Assembly (NCBI GenBank): GCA_963842155.1
Contig: CAWJFP010000041.1
Coordinates: 58,425-122,424 of the forward strand
Length of the DNA: 64,000 bases
Direction: 5' to 3'
DNA from: CAWJFP01 sp963842155
GTDB lineage: Bacteria > Pseudomonadota > Alphaproteobacteria > JACZXZ01
Shown: positions 1 through 7,764 of the stretch, piece after piece
Numbering within the stretch: the first letter of the stretch is position 1
Layout of the letters: every line of letters begins with the position of its first letter
Made by a program: the position numbers and the translations under genes
The notes under the pieces: model-generated
Database searches by the model: none
The model's input: only the letters and a program-made list of their open reading frames with translations
Told to the model about the DNA's origin: nothing

Positions 1-497
1 GCGTCCCGGCCTTCCTCTCCGGACGGGTCGAGCTCGGCGCCGTCGCCTTTCCCGCCTATCGCGGCTTCATGATCTTTGTGGGCGCTATCCTGGTCGCCGC
101 CCTCATGTTGGGCTTCGAGCGCACCGGCCTCGGCGCCAAGATCCGCGCCGCGGTCGACAACCGCCGCATGGCGCAATCGATCGGCATCGATGTCGACCGC
201 CTCTTCACCCTCACCTTCGCGCTCGGCAGCGGCCTCGCCGCCTTGGGCGGCGGGCTCGCGGTGAACATCGTCGGGCTGACGCCGAGCTTCGCCATCCAGT
301 ATCTCGTGCTCTTCCTCATCGTCGTCTCGGTCGGCGGACTCGGCAGCATCCGCGGCACCTTTCTCGCGGCGCTCGTGCTCGGCATCGTCGACAATGGCGG
401 CAAATATCTCTACCCGACGGGCGGCGCCTTCTTCCTCTATGCCGCGACCATCCTGCTCCTGCTGCTGCGGCCCACGGGCCTCCATGGGCGCGACTGA
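1..497 (+). CDS. livH: Branched-chain amino acid ABC transporter permease, LivH type (5' end outside window)
   Basis: Inner-membrane permease of a HAAT-family (branched-chain amino acid or related) ABC importer. The frame is open from base 3 with no start inside the window, so only about the last 164 residues are present. They are dominated by hydrophobic segments. The stretch around GLGAKIRAAVDNRRMAQSIG is the typical EAA-like cytoplasmic loop of LivH proteins, and VGGLGSIRGTFLAAL is the conserved glycine-rich C-terminal region. The next gene (livM) starts inside this one, so the genes are translationally coupled. The substrate cannot be read from this part, and the substrate-binding protein is not in the window. 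Confidence 0.9.
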   Translation, partial: VPAFLSGRVELGAVAFPAYRGFMIFVGAILVAALMLGFERTGLGAKIRAAVDNRRMAQSIGIDVDRLFTLTFALGSGLAALGGGLAVNIVGLTPSFAIQYLVLFLIVVSVGGLGSIRGTFLAALVLGIVDNGGKYLYPTGGAFFLYAATILLLLLRPTGLHGRD

Positions 498-1500
498 GGC
501 CCTGACGGGCGAGAGCGAGCGCGCCGCGGCATTTCTGCTGCGGCGTCATCGTTTCCGCGCTTTCGAGGCGCTGCCTTGGCTGGCGGCGCTCGGCGCCTTC
601 TTCCTCTTTCCCGACTATCTCGCGCTCGGCACGCAGATCCTGATCATGGCGCTCTTCGCCCTCTCGCTCGACCTCATCCTGGGCTTTGCCGGGATCGTGA
701 CCTTGGGCCACGCCGCCTTCTTCGGAACGGGCGCCTATGTCGCGGGCCTCTTGGCCGCGCGGTACGGCTGGGGCGAGCCCTTGACGGGCCTGCTGGCGGC
801 GGCGGCCGTCGCGGGTGCGTTGGGCCTCGTCTCCGGCTGGTTCCTGCTGCGCTATCGCGGACTCACCTTGCTCATGCTGACGCTCGCCACCGCCATCATG
901 CTGCAAGAGCTCGGCAACAGCTTCCCCGAGATCACCGGCGGCTTCGACGGGCTCAACAACATCGATGTCTGGCCGCTTTTCGGCCGCTTCGACTACGACA
1001 TCTACAGCCGCACCTATTACCTTTATGCCCTGGGCGTGCTTGTCCTCCTCTTCTTCCTGGTCCGCCGCATCACCTATTCGCCCTTCGGCCAGGCGCTGAC
1101 GGGCATCCGCGAGAATGTGCGGCGCATGCACGCCATCGGCTCGCCGGTGCATGGCCGCCTGGTGACCGTCTACACGATCTCGGCCGCCGTCGCCGGGGTG
1201 GCCGGCGGGCTCTACGCGCAATCGAACGCCTTCGTGACCTTGACCGCGATCGGCTTCGACCGCTCGGCGAGCGTGCTGGTCATGCTCATTTTGGGCGGCA
1301 CGGGGCGGCTCTATGGCGCGCTGATCGGCGCCGCGGTCTATATGATCCTCGAGGACAGCCTCGCCAAGCTGAGCCCCGAGTTCTGGATCTTCGGCATCGG
1401 CCTTCTCCTGGTGCTGACCGTGCTGTTCGCCCGCAACGGCTTGATCGGGCTGCTGGACCAGGCGGCGCGCTTCGCCGCCCGCATCTTGAAAAAGCGATGA
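484..1500 (+). CDS. livM: Branched-chain amino acid ABC transporter permease, LivM type
   Basis: Second permease of the importer, about 338 residues with multiple membrane segments. I chose ATG at 484, which overlaps the end of livH by 14 bases; the open frame extends further upstream but that part is out of register with the family. Recognisable features are the FAGIVTLGHAAFFGTGAY motif near residues 70-90, the EAA-like loop around SPFGQALTGIRENVRRMHAIG, and LILGGTGRLYGALIGAAVY near the C-terminus. It would form a heterodimer with LivH. The last base of its stop codon lies within the livG start, giving an ATGA junction. Substrate unknown. Confidence 0.92.
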   Translation: MGATEALTGESERAAAFLLRRHRFRAFEALPWLAALGAFFLFPDYLALGTQILIMALFALSLDLILGFAGIVTLGHAAFFGTGAYVAGLLAARYGWGEPLTGLLAAAAVAGALGLVSGWFLLRYRGLTLLMLTLATAIMLQELGNSFPEITGGFDGLNNIDVWPLFGRFDYDIYSRTYYLYALGVLVLLFFLVRRITYSPFGQALTGIRENVRRMHAIGSPVHGRLVTVYTISAAVAGVAGGLYAQSNAFVTLTAIGFDRSASVLVMLILGGTGRLYGALIGAAVYMILEDSLAKLSPEFWIFGIGLLLVLTVLFARNGLIGLLDQAARFAARILKKR

Positions 1501-2252
1501 CGCCGCTCGTGCTCGAGACGCGCGGGCTCAGCAAGAGCTTCGGCGCGCTCCCCGTGGCGCGCGACATCTCGTTGGCATTGCCGCGCGGCGCGCGTCAGGC
1601 CCTCATCGGCCCCAACGGCGCAGGCAAGACGAGCCTCGTCAATCTGGTGACGGGGGCGTTGCGGCCCTCGGCCGGCAGCGTGCTGCTGCTGGGCGAGGAC
1701 ATCACGCGGCTCCCACAGGCGGCGCGCGCGCGGCGCGGCATGGCGCGCACCTTCCAGATCAACCAGCTCTTCCGCGGGCTGAGCGTGCTGGAGAATGTCT
1801 GCCTCGCCATCGGCGAGCGCATCGGCGCTTGCAACAATCTATGGCGCCCCGCGGGCAGCGCGCCCGCCGTGATCGCGGAGGCCGTGGCACTGCTCGACGA
1901 GCTCAAGCTCGCCGGCGACGCGCTGAAGCCGGTCAAGGAGCTCTCCTACGGCCGCCAGCGCCTCGTCGAGATCGCCATCGCGCTCGCCCAGCGGCCCAAG
2001 GTGCTCCTGCTCGACGAGCCCGCCGCCGGCGTGCCCTCGACGGAGAGCCACATCATCCTCGACCTGCTCGACCGGCTCGACGAGGATATCGCCATCCTCA
2101 TCATCGAGCATGACATGGACGTGGTGTTCCGCTTCGCCAAGCGCATCACCGTGCTCGTCGCCGGCTCCGTGCTCGCCGAGGGCGCGCCCGAGGAGATCGC
2201 GGCCGATGAGCGGGTGCGCGCGGTCTATCTCGGCGAGGCCGGCCATGGCTGA
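1497..2252 (+). CDS. livG: Branched-chain amino acid ABC transporter ATP-binding protein, LivG type
   Basis: First ATPase of the importer, 251 residues. The start ATG (1497) sits in an ATGA overlap with the livM stop. Walker A is GPNGAGKTS (residues about 38-46), followed by the Q-loop region ARTFQINQLF. The signature is the LivG-type variant LSYGRQRLVEIAIAL rather than LSGGQ, and Walker B is VLLLDEPAAG followed by the switch histidine in IIEHDMD. The C-terminal end VRAVYLGE is typical of LivG. It pairs with LivF to power transport. Its end overlaps the livF start by 8 bases. Confidence 0.93.
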   Translation: MTPLVLETRGLSKSFGALPVARDISLALPRGARQALIGPNGAGKTSLVNLVTGALRPSAGSVLLLGEDITRLPQAARARRGMARTFQINQLFRGLSVLENVCLAIGERIGACNNLWRPAGSAPAVIAEAVALLDELKLAGDALKPVKELSYGRQRLVEIAIALAQRPKVLLLDEPAAGVPSTESHIILDLLDRLDEDIAILIIEHDMDVVFRFAKRITVLVAGSVLAEGAPEEIAADERVRAVYLGEAGHG

Positions 2253-2961
2253 GGCGCCCCCGCTCCTCGAGCTCGACGGCGTCTCGGCGGGCTATGGCGA
2301 GACGGTGGTGCTCGAGGATTTGCGCCTCGCCATCGCGGCGGGCGAGAGCGTGAGCCTCATCGGCCGCAATGGCGTGGGCAAGACGACGCTCCTCGCCACC
2401 GTCATGGGCCACACCAACCTGCATGGCGGGCGCCTCAAGCTCGCGGGCGACGACATCTCGGCCACGCCGACCCATCGCCGCGCCCGCGCGGGCCTCGGCT
2501 ATGTGCCGCAGGAGCGCGAGATCTTTCCCTCGCTCACGGTGCGCGAGAATCTCGAGGTCGCCGCGCGGCCGGGACACTGGACGCTCGCCGGGGTCTTCGC
2601 GCTCTTCCCGCGCCTGCACGAGCGCCAGACCAACCACGGCAATCAGCTCTCCGGCGGCGAGCAGCAGATGCTGGCGATCGGCCGCGCGCTGGTCGGCAAC
2701 CCGCGTCTCGTGCTGATGGACGAGCCTTCCGAAGGCCTGGCGCCCGTCATCGTCGAAGAGCTCGCCCGCGTGCTCTACCGCCTGCGCGAGAGCGAGGGGC
2801 TGACCCTCCTTCTCGTCGAGCAGAACCTGCGCCTGGCGCTCGATCTCTCGCCGCGCACCGTCGTCATGGATCGCGGCCGCATCGTCTATGACGGGGAGAG
2901 CGCGCATCTCCGCCGCGACCGCGCCGCGCTCGACGCGCTGATCGGGGTGAGCGGGAGGTAG
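2245..2961 (+). CDS. livF: Branched-chain amino acid ABC transporter ATP-binding protein, LivF type
   Basis: Second ATPase, 238 residues from ATG 2245. It shows Walker A GRNGVGKTT, the Q-loop segment GYVPQEREIFPSLTVRENL typical of LivF, signature LSGGEQQMLAIGRAL, Walker B LVLMDEPSEGLAP and switch LLVEQN. It is the last gene of the livHMGF transcription unit; the genes overlap throughout, indicating coupled translation. Two degenerate copies of an intergenic repeat follow. Function by family is certain, but the transported substrate (amino acid, amide or urea-like) is not determinable here. Confidence 0.93.
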   Translation: MAEAPPLLELDGVSAGYGETVVLEDLRLAIAAGESVSLIGRNGVGKTTLLATVMGHTNLHGGRLKLAGDDISATPTHRRARAGLGYVPQEREIFPSLTVRENLEVAARPGHWTLAGVFALFPRLHERQTNHGNQLSGGEQQMLAIGRALVGNPRLVLMDEPSEGLAPVIVEELARVLYRLRESEGLTLLLVEQNLRLALDLSPRTVVMDRGRIVYDGESAHLRRDRAALDALIGVSGR

Positions 2962-2969
2962 CTGCCCCT

Positions 2970-3017
2970 CTCATGGTTCGAGACACGCGGCTTGCCGCCG
3001 CGCCCCTCCCCATCAGG
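2970..3017. repeat. Degenerate intergenic palindromic repeat, unit 1
   Basis: Begins ctcatggttcgagac and ends cccatcagg, with a GC-rich hairpin centre (gcggcttgccgccgc). The layout resembles the widespread alphaproteobacterial intergenic element whose halves begin TCATGGTTCGAGAC and end CCATGAGG (from memory; not searched). It lies directly after the liv operon and could form a strong transcript hairpin. Confidence 0.5.
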
Positions 3018-3040
3018 TTGTATATGTTTATGGTAAATGA

Positions 3041-3085
3041 TCATCGCGCTGAGGAGGCGGCGCAGTCGCCGTCTCTCGAAGCGCA
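3041..3085. repeat. Degenerate intergenic palindromic repeat, unit 2
   Basis: Begins tcatcgcgctgaggagg and runs to gtctctcgaagcgc, resembling the element TCATCCTGAGGAG...GTCTCGAAGG found between genes of many alphaproteobacteria (from memory). Together with unit 1 it fills most of the gap between the converging livF and the transporter gene at 3117. Confidence 0.5.
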
Positions 3086-3116
3086 AGGGCGACGTCATGC
3101 TTTTTTCGCACCCCGG

Positions 3117-4034
3117 CTAGTGCCCTCGCGGGGAGACGTGCTTCCGCGCCGGGCGGTTCACCAGGATGATGGCGACGCCCACCAGAAGCGCGCCGACGAT
3201 CTGCAAGGGCGCGAAGCGCTCGTGCAGCAGCAGCACGGCCGCGAGCACGGTGAAGACCGGCTCGACGTTGAGGATGGTCGAAGTCTTCACCGCGCCGATG
3301 AGGGCGAGCGCCAGATAGAAGCCCACCATCCCCATGGTGGCCGCGAGAGGCAAGGCGCCGAGCGCCCACCAGCCCGCCTCGCTGCGCGGCAAGGCGAAGC
3401 CGCCCGTGAGCAGGCCGCCCACGAGGAACACGACCGCCGCGACCAGCGAGACATGGAAGGCGAGCGCGAGGCTTCCCATGCTGCGCAGCAGGCGTTGGCT
3501 GGTGACGGCGGTAAGCGCCACGCCGTTGGCGCCCACGAAGGCGAGGACGAGGCCGCGCCAATCGAGCTCGGCGAAAGTCACGTTCACCGCGAGCCCGACG
3601 CCGAGCAGTCCGGCCAAGAGAGCGAACGCCTTGTCGCGCTGGAGCGCGCGGCGCTCGATGAGGAAGGCCATGAGCCCCACGAGCAGCGGGTTCAGATAGA
3701 AGATCAGCACCGCAAGGCTCACCGGAATATATTGCACGGCGCCGAGATAGCCGAAGCTGTAGACGGCGACGAGCAGCCCGATGGCGATGGCGCGAAGCGT
3801 CAGCGCCCGAGGCAGCCAGGGCCGCTCGCCGCGCAGGCGGAACCAGAGATAGAGCAGGCAGCTCGCCGTCACATAGCGCACGGCCAGCACGGTCACGGCG
3901 GTGCCGCCATCGTCATAGACGAGGCGCGCGAGCGTGACCGCGCCGGCGAAGCACAGGGCCGTCGCCACCACGAGCGCAGCACCGCCCAGCGCGCGCCAGG
4001 GCGAAGACGCCGGAGCGGCCATGTCCACGTTCAT
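3117..4034 (-). CDS. EamA-family (DMT superfamily) transporter, downstream copy
   Basis: Inner-membrane drug/metabolite transporter of about 305 residues with the usual ten predicted helices in two EamA repeats (approximately residues 12-150 and 160-290). The repeated motif QYIPVSLAVLIFYLNPLLVG in repeat 1 and the proline-containing NVEPVFTVLAAVLLLHE in repeat 2 are diagnostic of the fold. I chose ATG at 4034 because it forms an ATGA overlap with the stop of the upstream transporter gene. An alternative ATG lies at 4022. Substrate unknown; the family exports amino acids, nucleotides or drugs. It is about 300 residues, the normal full length. Confidence 0.85.
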   Translation of the reverse strand: MNVDMAAPASSPWRALGGAALVVATALCFAGAVTLARLVYDDGGTAVTVLAVRYVTASCLLYLWFRLRGERPWLPRALTLRAIAIGLLVAVYSFGYLGAVQYIPVSLAVLIFYLNPLLVGLMAFLIERRALQRDKAFALLAGLLGVGLAVNVTFAELDWRGLVLAFVGANGVALTAVTSQRLLRSMGSLALAFHVSLVAAVVFLVGGLLTGGFALPRSEAGWWALGALPLAATMGMVGFYLALALIGAVKTSTILNVEPVFTVLAAVLLLHERFAPLQIVGALLVGVAIILVNRPARKHVSPRGH

Positions 4035-4936
4035 CCGCGCCTGGCCGCGACGCGGCCCGCGGGGACGCCGCCCTCGCCCCGCCGCACCAGGAGAACTGCC
4101 GCGAGCACCAGCGCCGCGCCCAGGCCCTGAAGCAGGTTCGGCCGCTCCTCGAGCACGAGGATGGCGAGGGCGATGGTCAGGATCGGCTCGAGATTCATTG
4201 CCGCCGCCGTTGCCACGGCGCCGGCCCGCCCGATCGCCGCCATCAGCATGAGCTGTCCCAGCATGTAGGACGCGATCAGCCCGCCGACCGCCACCCAACC
4301 GATGCCGCCATGGGGCCAGCTCGGTCCGCCGACCAGCGCCAGATTCACCAGGAAGAGGGCGACGGCGCCGAGCATGATGTGGAGATTGAGGCGCCCGCTA
4401 TCGACCCGCAGCAGCAGCCGCGCCGAGCTCGTCACCATCGAGGCCATGCCCAAGCTGCCAAGCCCGGCGAGCGCCACCCCCCGCCAGTCGGGCGGCGTGG
4501 CCGTCCAAGGATCGAGAGCGAGCGCCAAGCCGAGGAAGCCCAGGGCTAGCGCCGAAACCCGCCAGACGCCGAGCCGCTCGCGGCCGCCGATCCATTCGAT
4601 GAGCCCGACCAGGAGTGGATAGGTGTAGATCACCAGGACCGCTACGGAGACGGGGATATATTGCAGCGAGCCCAGGAAGCCGAACGAGGTCAGGAAGAAG
4701 AAGCCGCCGATGCCGAGCCCGATCAGCCGCTCGCGCCGCGGCAGGATCGGCCAATGCCCGCGGGCCGCGAAGGCGAGAAGCAGTACCAGGAGCAAGCAGC
4801 CGAAACGCGCGACATTGACCGTGGGCGCGTCGGCGCCATGCGCGAAGGCGATACGCGCGCAGACCGTGTTGACGCTGAATGAGGCGGCGCAGGCCACGGC
4901 GAAACCCACCCCGCCGCGGCGCAGGGATGCGGCCAT
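4031..4936 (-). CDS. EamA-family (DMT superfamily) transporter, upstream copy
   Basis: Second ten-helix EamA permease, about 301 residues from the ATG at 4936; the frame stays open to an ATG at 4990 and a TTG at 5002, so the start is uncertain. The motif GSLQYIPVSVAVLVIYTYPLL and the second-repeat motif MNLEPILTIALAILVLEE match those of the gene downstream, so the two are paralogues from duplication. The genes overlap by four bases (ATGA) and must be co-transcribed. They could act as separate exporters or as a heteromeric pair; the sequence does not decide this. Confidence 0.85.
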   Translation of the reverse strand: MAASLRRGGVGFAVACAASFSVNTVCARIAFAHGADAPTVNVARFGCLLLVLLLAFAARGHWPILPRRERLIGLGIGGFFFLTSFGFLGSLQYIPVSVAVLVIYTYPLLVGLIEWIGGRERLGVWRVSALALGFLGLALALDPWTATPPDWRGVALAGLGSLGMASMVTSSARLLLRVDSGRLNLHIMLGAVALFLVNLALVGGPSWPHGGIGWVAVGGLIASYMLGQLMLMAAIGRAGAVATAAAMNLEPILTIALAILVLEERPNLLQGLGAALVLAAVLLVRRGEGGVPAGRVAARRG

Positions 4937-5203
4937 GGCGGAGTCGGCAGTCGTCGGGAAGGCATGGCCTCGGGAAGGCATGGCAGGCATGGCGAGTTGC
5001 AAAGCGGGCGAGCATAGGGAGCCGCCTTGCGCGCGACAACAGGCTTGGCGGGCGCGAGTCCGGCGTCCATGGCAGGCTCAAGGGCGTGGCTCGAGGGCTG
5101 GACGACGCAAGGCGCAGATGCCATAGTCCGCGCCGACGGATTTCGTGCGGGTCGCGCGGATTTGGCGCATGGTGACGACGATAATGGACTCGAACGCGCG
5201 CGC

Positions 5204-5572
5204 ATGAGCATCGGCACCCGTCTCTATACCTGGCTGCGCGGCGAGCTGGTCGGCAGCGACAAGTCGGGCAACCGCTATTTCCGCGAGAAGGGCGGCGTGC
5301 TGCGCGACGTGGGCGGGCTCGCGGTCGAGCGGCGCTGGGTGATCTACCAGGGCGAGGCCGAGGGCTCGAAGGTGCCGCCCGTCTGGCATGCCTGGCTGCA
5401 TCACACGACCGACACGCCGCCGCTCGAGGACCCGCCGAAGCGGCCCTGGATCAAGCCGCATCTGCCCAACCTCACCGGCACGCCCATGGCCTACCGGCCG
5501 CCCGGTCACGAGCTAAGCGGCGGCCACCGCCCCAAGTCCACCGGGGAATACGAGCCCTGGCGGCCGGAATAA
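5204..5572 (+). CDS. NADH:ubiquinone oxidoreductase subunit NDUFA12 family protein
   Basis: Accessory subunit of respiratory complex I, 122 residues, homologous to mitochondrial NDUFA12 (B17.2). In alphaproteobacteria it binds the peripheral arm. The characteristic segments are LVGSDKSGNRYF at the N-terminus, RRWVIYQGEAEGSKVPP and WHAWLHHTTDTPP in the middle, and YEPWRPE at the C-terminus. It is encoded away from the main nuo operon, as is usual in this class. The mlaD-like gene starts 20 bases downstream, and this NDUFA12-mlaD-DUF2155-aat order is conserved in many alphaproteobacteria. Confidence 0.93.
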   Translation: MSIGTRLYTWLRGELVGSDKSGNRYFREKGGVLRDVGGLAVERRWVIYQGEAEGSKVPPVWHAWLHHTTDTPPLEDPPKRPWIKPHLPNLTGTPMAYRPPGHELSGGHRPKSTGEYEPWRPE

Positions 5573-5591
5573 GCAAGCGAGGAGGCCCGCC

Positions 5592-6083
5592 TTGGCGATC
5601 AAACGCGATAGCCTCGACATCCTGGTCGGCCTGCTCGCCCTCGCCGCCTGGGCCGGCTTCGTCGTCTTCGCTTTCAACGTCAATCAACATGAGGTGAGCG
5701 GCTATAGCCTTTATGCCAACTTCGCCCATATCGACGGGCTCGCCACTCATGCCGACGTGCGGCTCGCCGGCATTCGCGTGGGCGAAGTGACCGACGAGAG
5801 CTTCCTGCCCAAGACCGACCAGGCGCGGATCACCATGGTGATCCAGCCCGGCGTCGACATTCCCTCCGACAGCGCCGCGCTCGTGGCCAGCGACGGCCTT
5901 TTCGGCAGCAAGTTCATCAAGATCGATCCGGGCGGCGATACCGAGGCGCTCAAGCCGGGGCAGAGCTTCTCCTATGTCCAGGATTCGGTCGATTTCGAGC
6001 GTCTGCTGCAGCGTGTGGTGGCCGCCGCGGAGGCGCAGCGCAAGGCGGCGGCGGCGAAGACGCCGCCCGGCAAGAGCGATTAG
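5592..6083 (+). CDS. mlaD: MlaD-like MCE-domain protein, first copy (TTG start)
   Basis: Substrate-binding component of a Mla-type phospholipid transport system between inner and outer membrane, 163 residues. It has one N-terminal membrane anchor (residues about 10-30) followed by an MCE domain with FAHIDGLATHADVRLAGIRVG and LVASDGLFGSKFIKIDPGG. The start is TTG at 5592, supported by a strong Shine-Dalgarno ggagg at 5581-5585. The permease, ATPase and other Mla genes are not adjacent. A second, diverged copy follows immediately, which is unusual since one copy is the norm at this locus. Confidence 0.9.
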   Translation: MAIKRDSLDILVGLLALAAWAGFVVFAFNVNQHEVSGYSLYANFAHIDGLATHADVRLAGIRVGEVTDESFLPKTDQARITMVIQPGVDIPSDSAALVASDGLFGSKFIKIDPGGDTEALKPGQSFSYVQDSVDFERLLQRVVAAAEAQRKAAAAKTPPGKSD

Positions 6084-6099
6084 GACGGGGAGCAGCGCC

Positions 6100-6717
6100 A
6101 TGCTGGGAAAGCATCTGGTCGAGACCATCATGGGCGGCTTCGTCCTGCTCGTCGCCGCCATCTTCCTGGGCTTCGCCTATGTGAGCGCCGATCTCGCGCC
6201 CTCTGGCGGCTATCCGGTCACGGCCGAATTCAGCTCGGTCGACGGCCTCACCGTCGGCAGCGACGTGCGCATCGGCGGGGTCAAGGTCGGCGTCGTGACC
6301 GGCCAGACGGTCGATCTCAAGGATTTCCGCGCCGTCGTACATATGAACCTTCAGCCGGTCGTGCGGCTGCCGGTGGATTCCAAGGCGATCGTCGCGAGCG
6401 CGGGCCTGCTCGGCGGCAAATATGTCAAGATCGAGCCCGGCCATGACCCGGCGGTGATCAAGCCCGACGGCGAGATCAAGAACACCGAAGGCGCCGTGGT
6501 GCTCGAGGAGCTGCTGGGCAGGATCATCTTCCTCGCCACCGGCGATCAGGGCTCCCAGGGGCAAGGCCAGGCCCAGCCGGCAGGTCAGGCCCCGGGGGGC
6601 CAGGCCCCGGGGGGCCAGACCCCGGGCGGCCCGATCCAGGAGCAGAAGCCGGCGCCGGGCGCGCAGCCGAACCAGGGGCAGGGCCAAGGGACGAGCGGTG
6701 GCGAGCCCGCGAAATAG
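6100..6717 (+). CDS. MlaD-like MCE-domain protein, second copy with Gln/Gly/Pro-rich tail
   Basis: 205 residues. An N-terminal membrane anchor (about 12-32) is followed by an MCE domain containing FSSVDGLTVGSDVRIGGVKVG and IVASAGLLGGKYVKIEPGH, clearly related to the first copy. From about residue 147 it continues as a low-complexity periplasmic tail rich in Gln, Gly and Pro, with three tandem five-residue units (QAPGG, QAPGG, QTPGG). MlaD proteins normally end in a short helix, so the tail is atypical. The paralogous pair suggests a mixed MCE hexamer or separate lipid routes; that is inference. Its end overlaps the next gene by 20 bases. Confidence 0.88.
   Translation: MLGKHLVETIMGGFVLLVAAIFLGFAYVSADLAPSGGYPVTAEFSSVDGLTVGSDVRIGGVKVGVVTGQTVDLKDFRAVVHMNLQPVVRLPVDSKAIVASAGLLGGKYVKIEPGHDPAVIKPDGEIKNTEGAVVLEELLGRIIFLATGDQGSQGQGQAQPAGQAPGGQAPGGQTPGGPIQEQKPAPGAQPNQGQGQGTSGGEPAK
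6586..6630 (+). repeat. Three tandem 15-bp repeats within the second mlaD-like gene
   Basis: Three in-frame 15-bp units starting caggccccgggggg; the first two are identical and the third differs at two positions. They encode QAPGG, QAPGG, QTPGG. The runs of four C and six G make the array prone to slippage and possibly to G-quadruplex formation. Confidence 0.85.
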
Positions 6718-7486
6718 CGCAGGCGGTGCCGCGCCGGCCCAACGCTGGGACCCGGAGCGCTATGCCCGCACTGCGGGCTTCGTCGCCGAGCTGGGCGCGA
6801 CCGTGCGCGAGCTGCTGGCGCCGCGGCCCGGCGAGCGCATCCTCGATCTCGGCTGCGGCGAGGGCGCCCTCACCCGCCGCATCGCCGCTGCAGGCGCCCA
6901 AGTCGTCGGCATCGACGCGAGCGCGGAGCAGGTGGCGGCGGCGAGGGCCGCAGGCCTCGATGCGCGGGTCGGCGACGCGGCGCGGCTCGAATTTTCCCGG
7001 ACCTTCGACGCCGTCTTCAGCAACGCGGCGCTCCATTGGGTCAAGGACGCGGACGGCGTGATCGCGGGCGTCGCGCGCGCCTTGCGGCCGGGCGGCCGCT
7101 TCGTCGGCGAGATGGGCGGGCAAGGCAATGTCGAGCGCGTGCGCCGGGCGCTGATCGCGGCGCTCGACCGGCGCGGCCTCGACGGCGCCGCCGCCGATCC
7201 CTGGTATTTTCCGAGCGCCGAGGACTATCGCGCCCGGCTCGAGGCCCATGGCTTCCGCTTGCGTTCGCTCGCGCTCATTCCCCGCCCCACGCCGATCCCG
7301 ACCGGCATCGACGGCTGGCTCGCCAATTTCGGCGACGGCTTCCTCGCACGGCTCGCGCCGGCGGAGCGGCAAGCGGCGCGCGCCGAGATCGCGGCCGAGC
7401 TGGCGCCTTTTCTCGCGGACCAGCAGGGTCGCTGGACGGTCGACTATGTGCGGCTTCGTTTCGCCGCATTCTTGCCGGAGATTTGA
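6698..7486 (+). CDS. Class I SAM-dependent methyltransferase
   Basis: Rossmann-fold methyltransferase of 262 residues, starting at GTG 6698 inside the end of the preceding gene. Motif I is ILDLGCGEGALT (about residues 48-59), followed by the acidic end of strand 2 in VVGIDASAEQ. The SNAALHWVKD motif and ALRPGGRFVGEMGG are typical of the trans-aconitate methyltransferase/BioC-like group. The substrate cannot be assigned. The overlap suggests co-transcription with the mlaD pair, but a functional tie is not evident. Confidence 0.87.
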   Translation: MASPRNSAGGAAPAQRWDPERYARTAGFVAELGATVRELLAPRPGERILDLGCGEGALTRRIAAAGAQVVGIDASAEQVAAARAAGLDARVGDAARLEFSRTFDAVFSNAALHWVKDADGVIAGVARALRPGGRFVGEMGGQGNVERVRRALIAALDRRGLDGAAADPWYFPSAEDYRARLEAHGFRLRSLALIPRPTPIPTGIDGWLANFGDGFLARLAPAERQAARAEIAAELAPFLADQQGRWTVDYVRLRFAAFLPEI

Positions 7487-7529
7487 GGGGAAGCGTCCGT
7501 TGCCGGAAAGGCGCGCGAAGGAGGCGGCG

Positions 7530-7763
7530 TTGAGGAAAGCGAACAAGGCGCCCGAGCTTCCCGTCTGGCGCACGCCGGAGGGCGAGGCCTTGTCTTGCGT
7601 CGAGAAGATCAAGGTCCTCAACGAGAATCTGCGCGAGATCCAGGAGCTGGCGCAGGAGGCGCTCGAGGATGCCGTGCTGATGGGCGCCGACGAGGGCCAG
7701 CTGCGCGAGACGCTCGCGCGGCTCGTCGCCGCGATCGAGAACCCCTACCCTAAAAAGACGTGA
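7530..7763 (+). CDS. Conserved small protein of unknown function
   Basis: 77-residue, probably helical cytosolic protein. I chose TTG 7530 because it is preceded by a near-perfect Shine-Dalgarno (aaggagg, 7518-7524); another TTG at 7500 has a weaker site. The central region KIKVLNENLREIQELAQEAL followed by GADEGQLRETLARLV is predicted to be amphipathic helix. It ends two bases before the DUF2155 gene. I do not recognise a functional family; its place within a conserved block suggests a housekeeping role. Confidence 0.75.
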   Translation: MRKANKAPELPVWRTPEGEALSCVEKIKVLNENLREIQELAQEALEDAVLMGADEGQLRETLARLVAAIENPYPKKT

Positions 7764-7764
7764 C

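Noticed and set aside
2970..3085. CRISPR-like or terminator interpretation of the post-liv repeats
   Set aside because: Only two dissimilar units with no regular spacers and no U-run; better explained as degenerate palindromic repeats.
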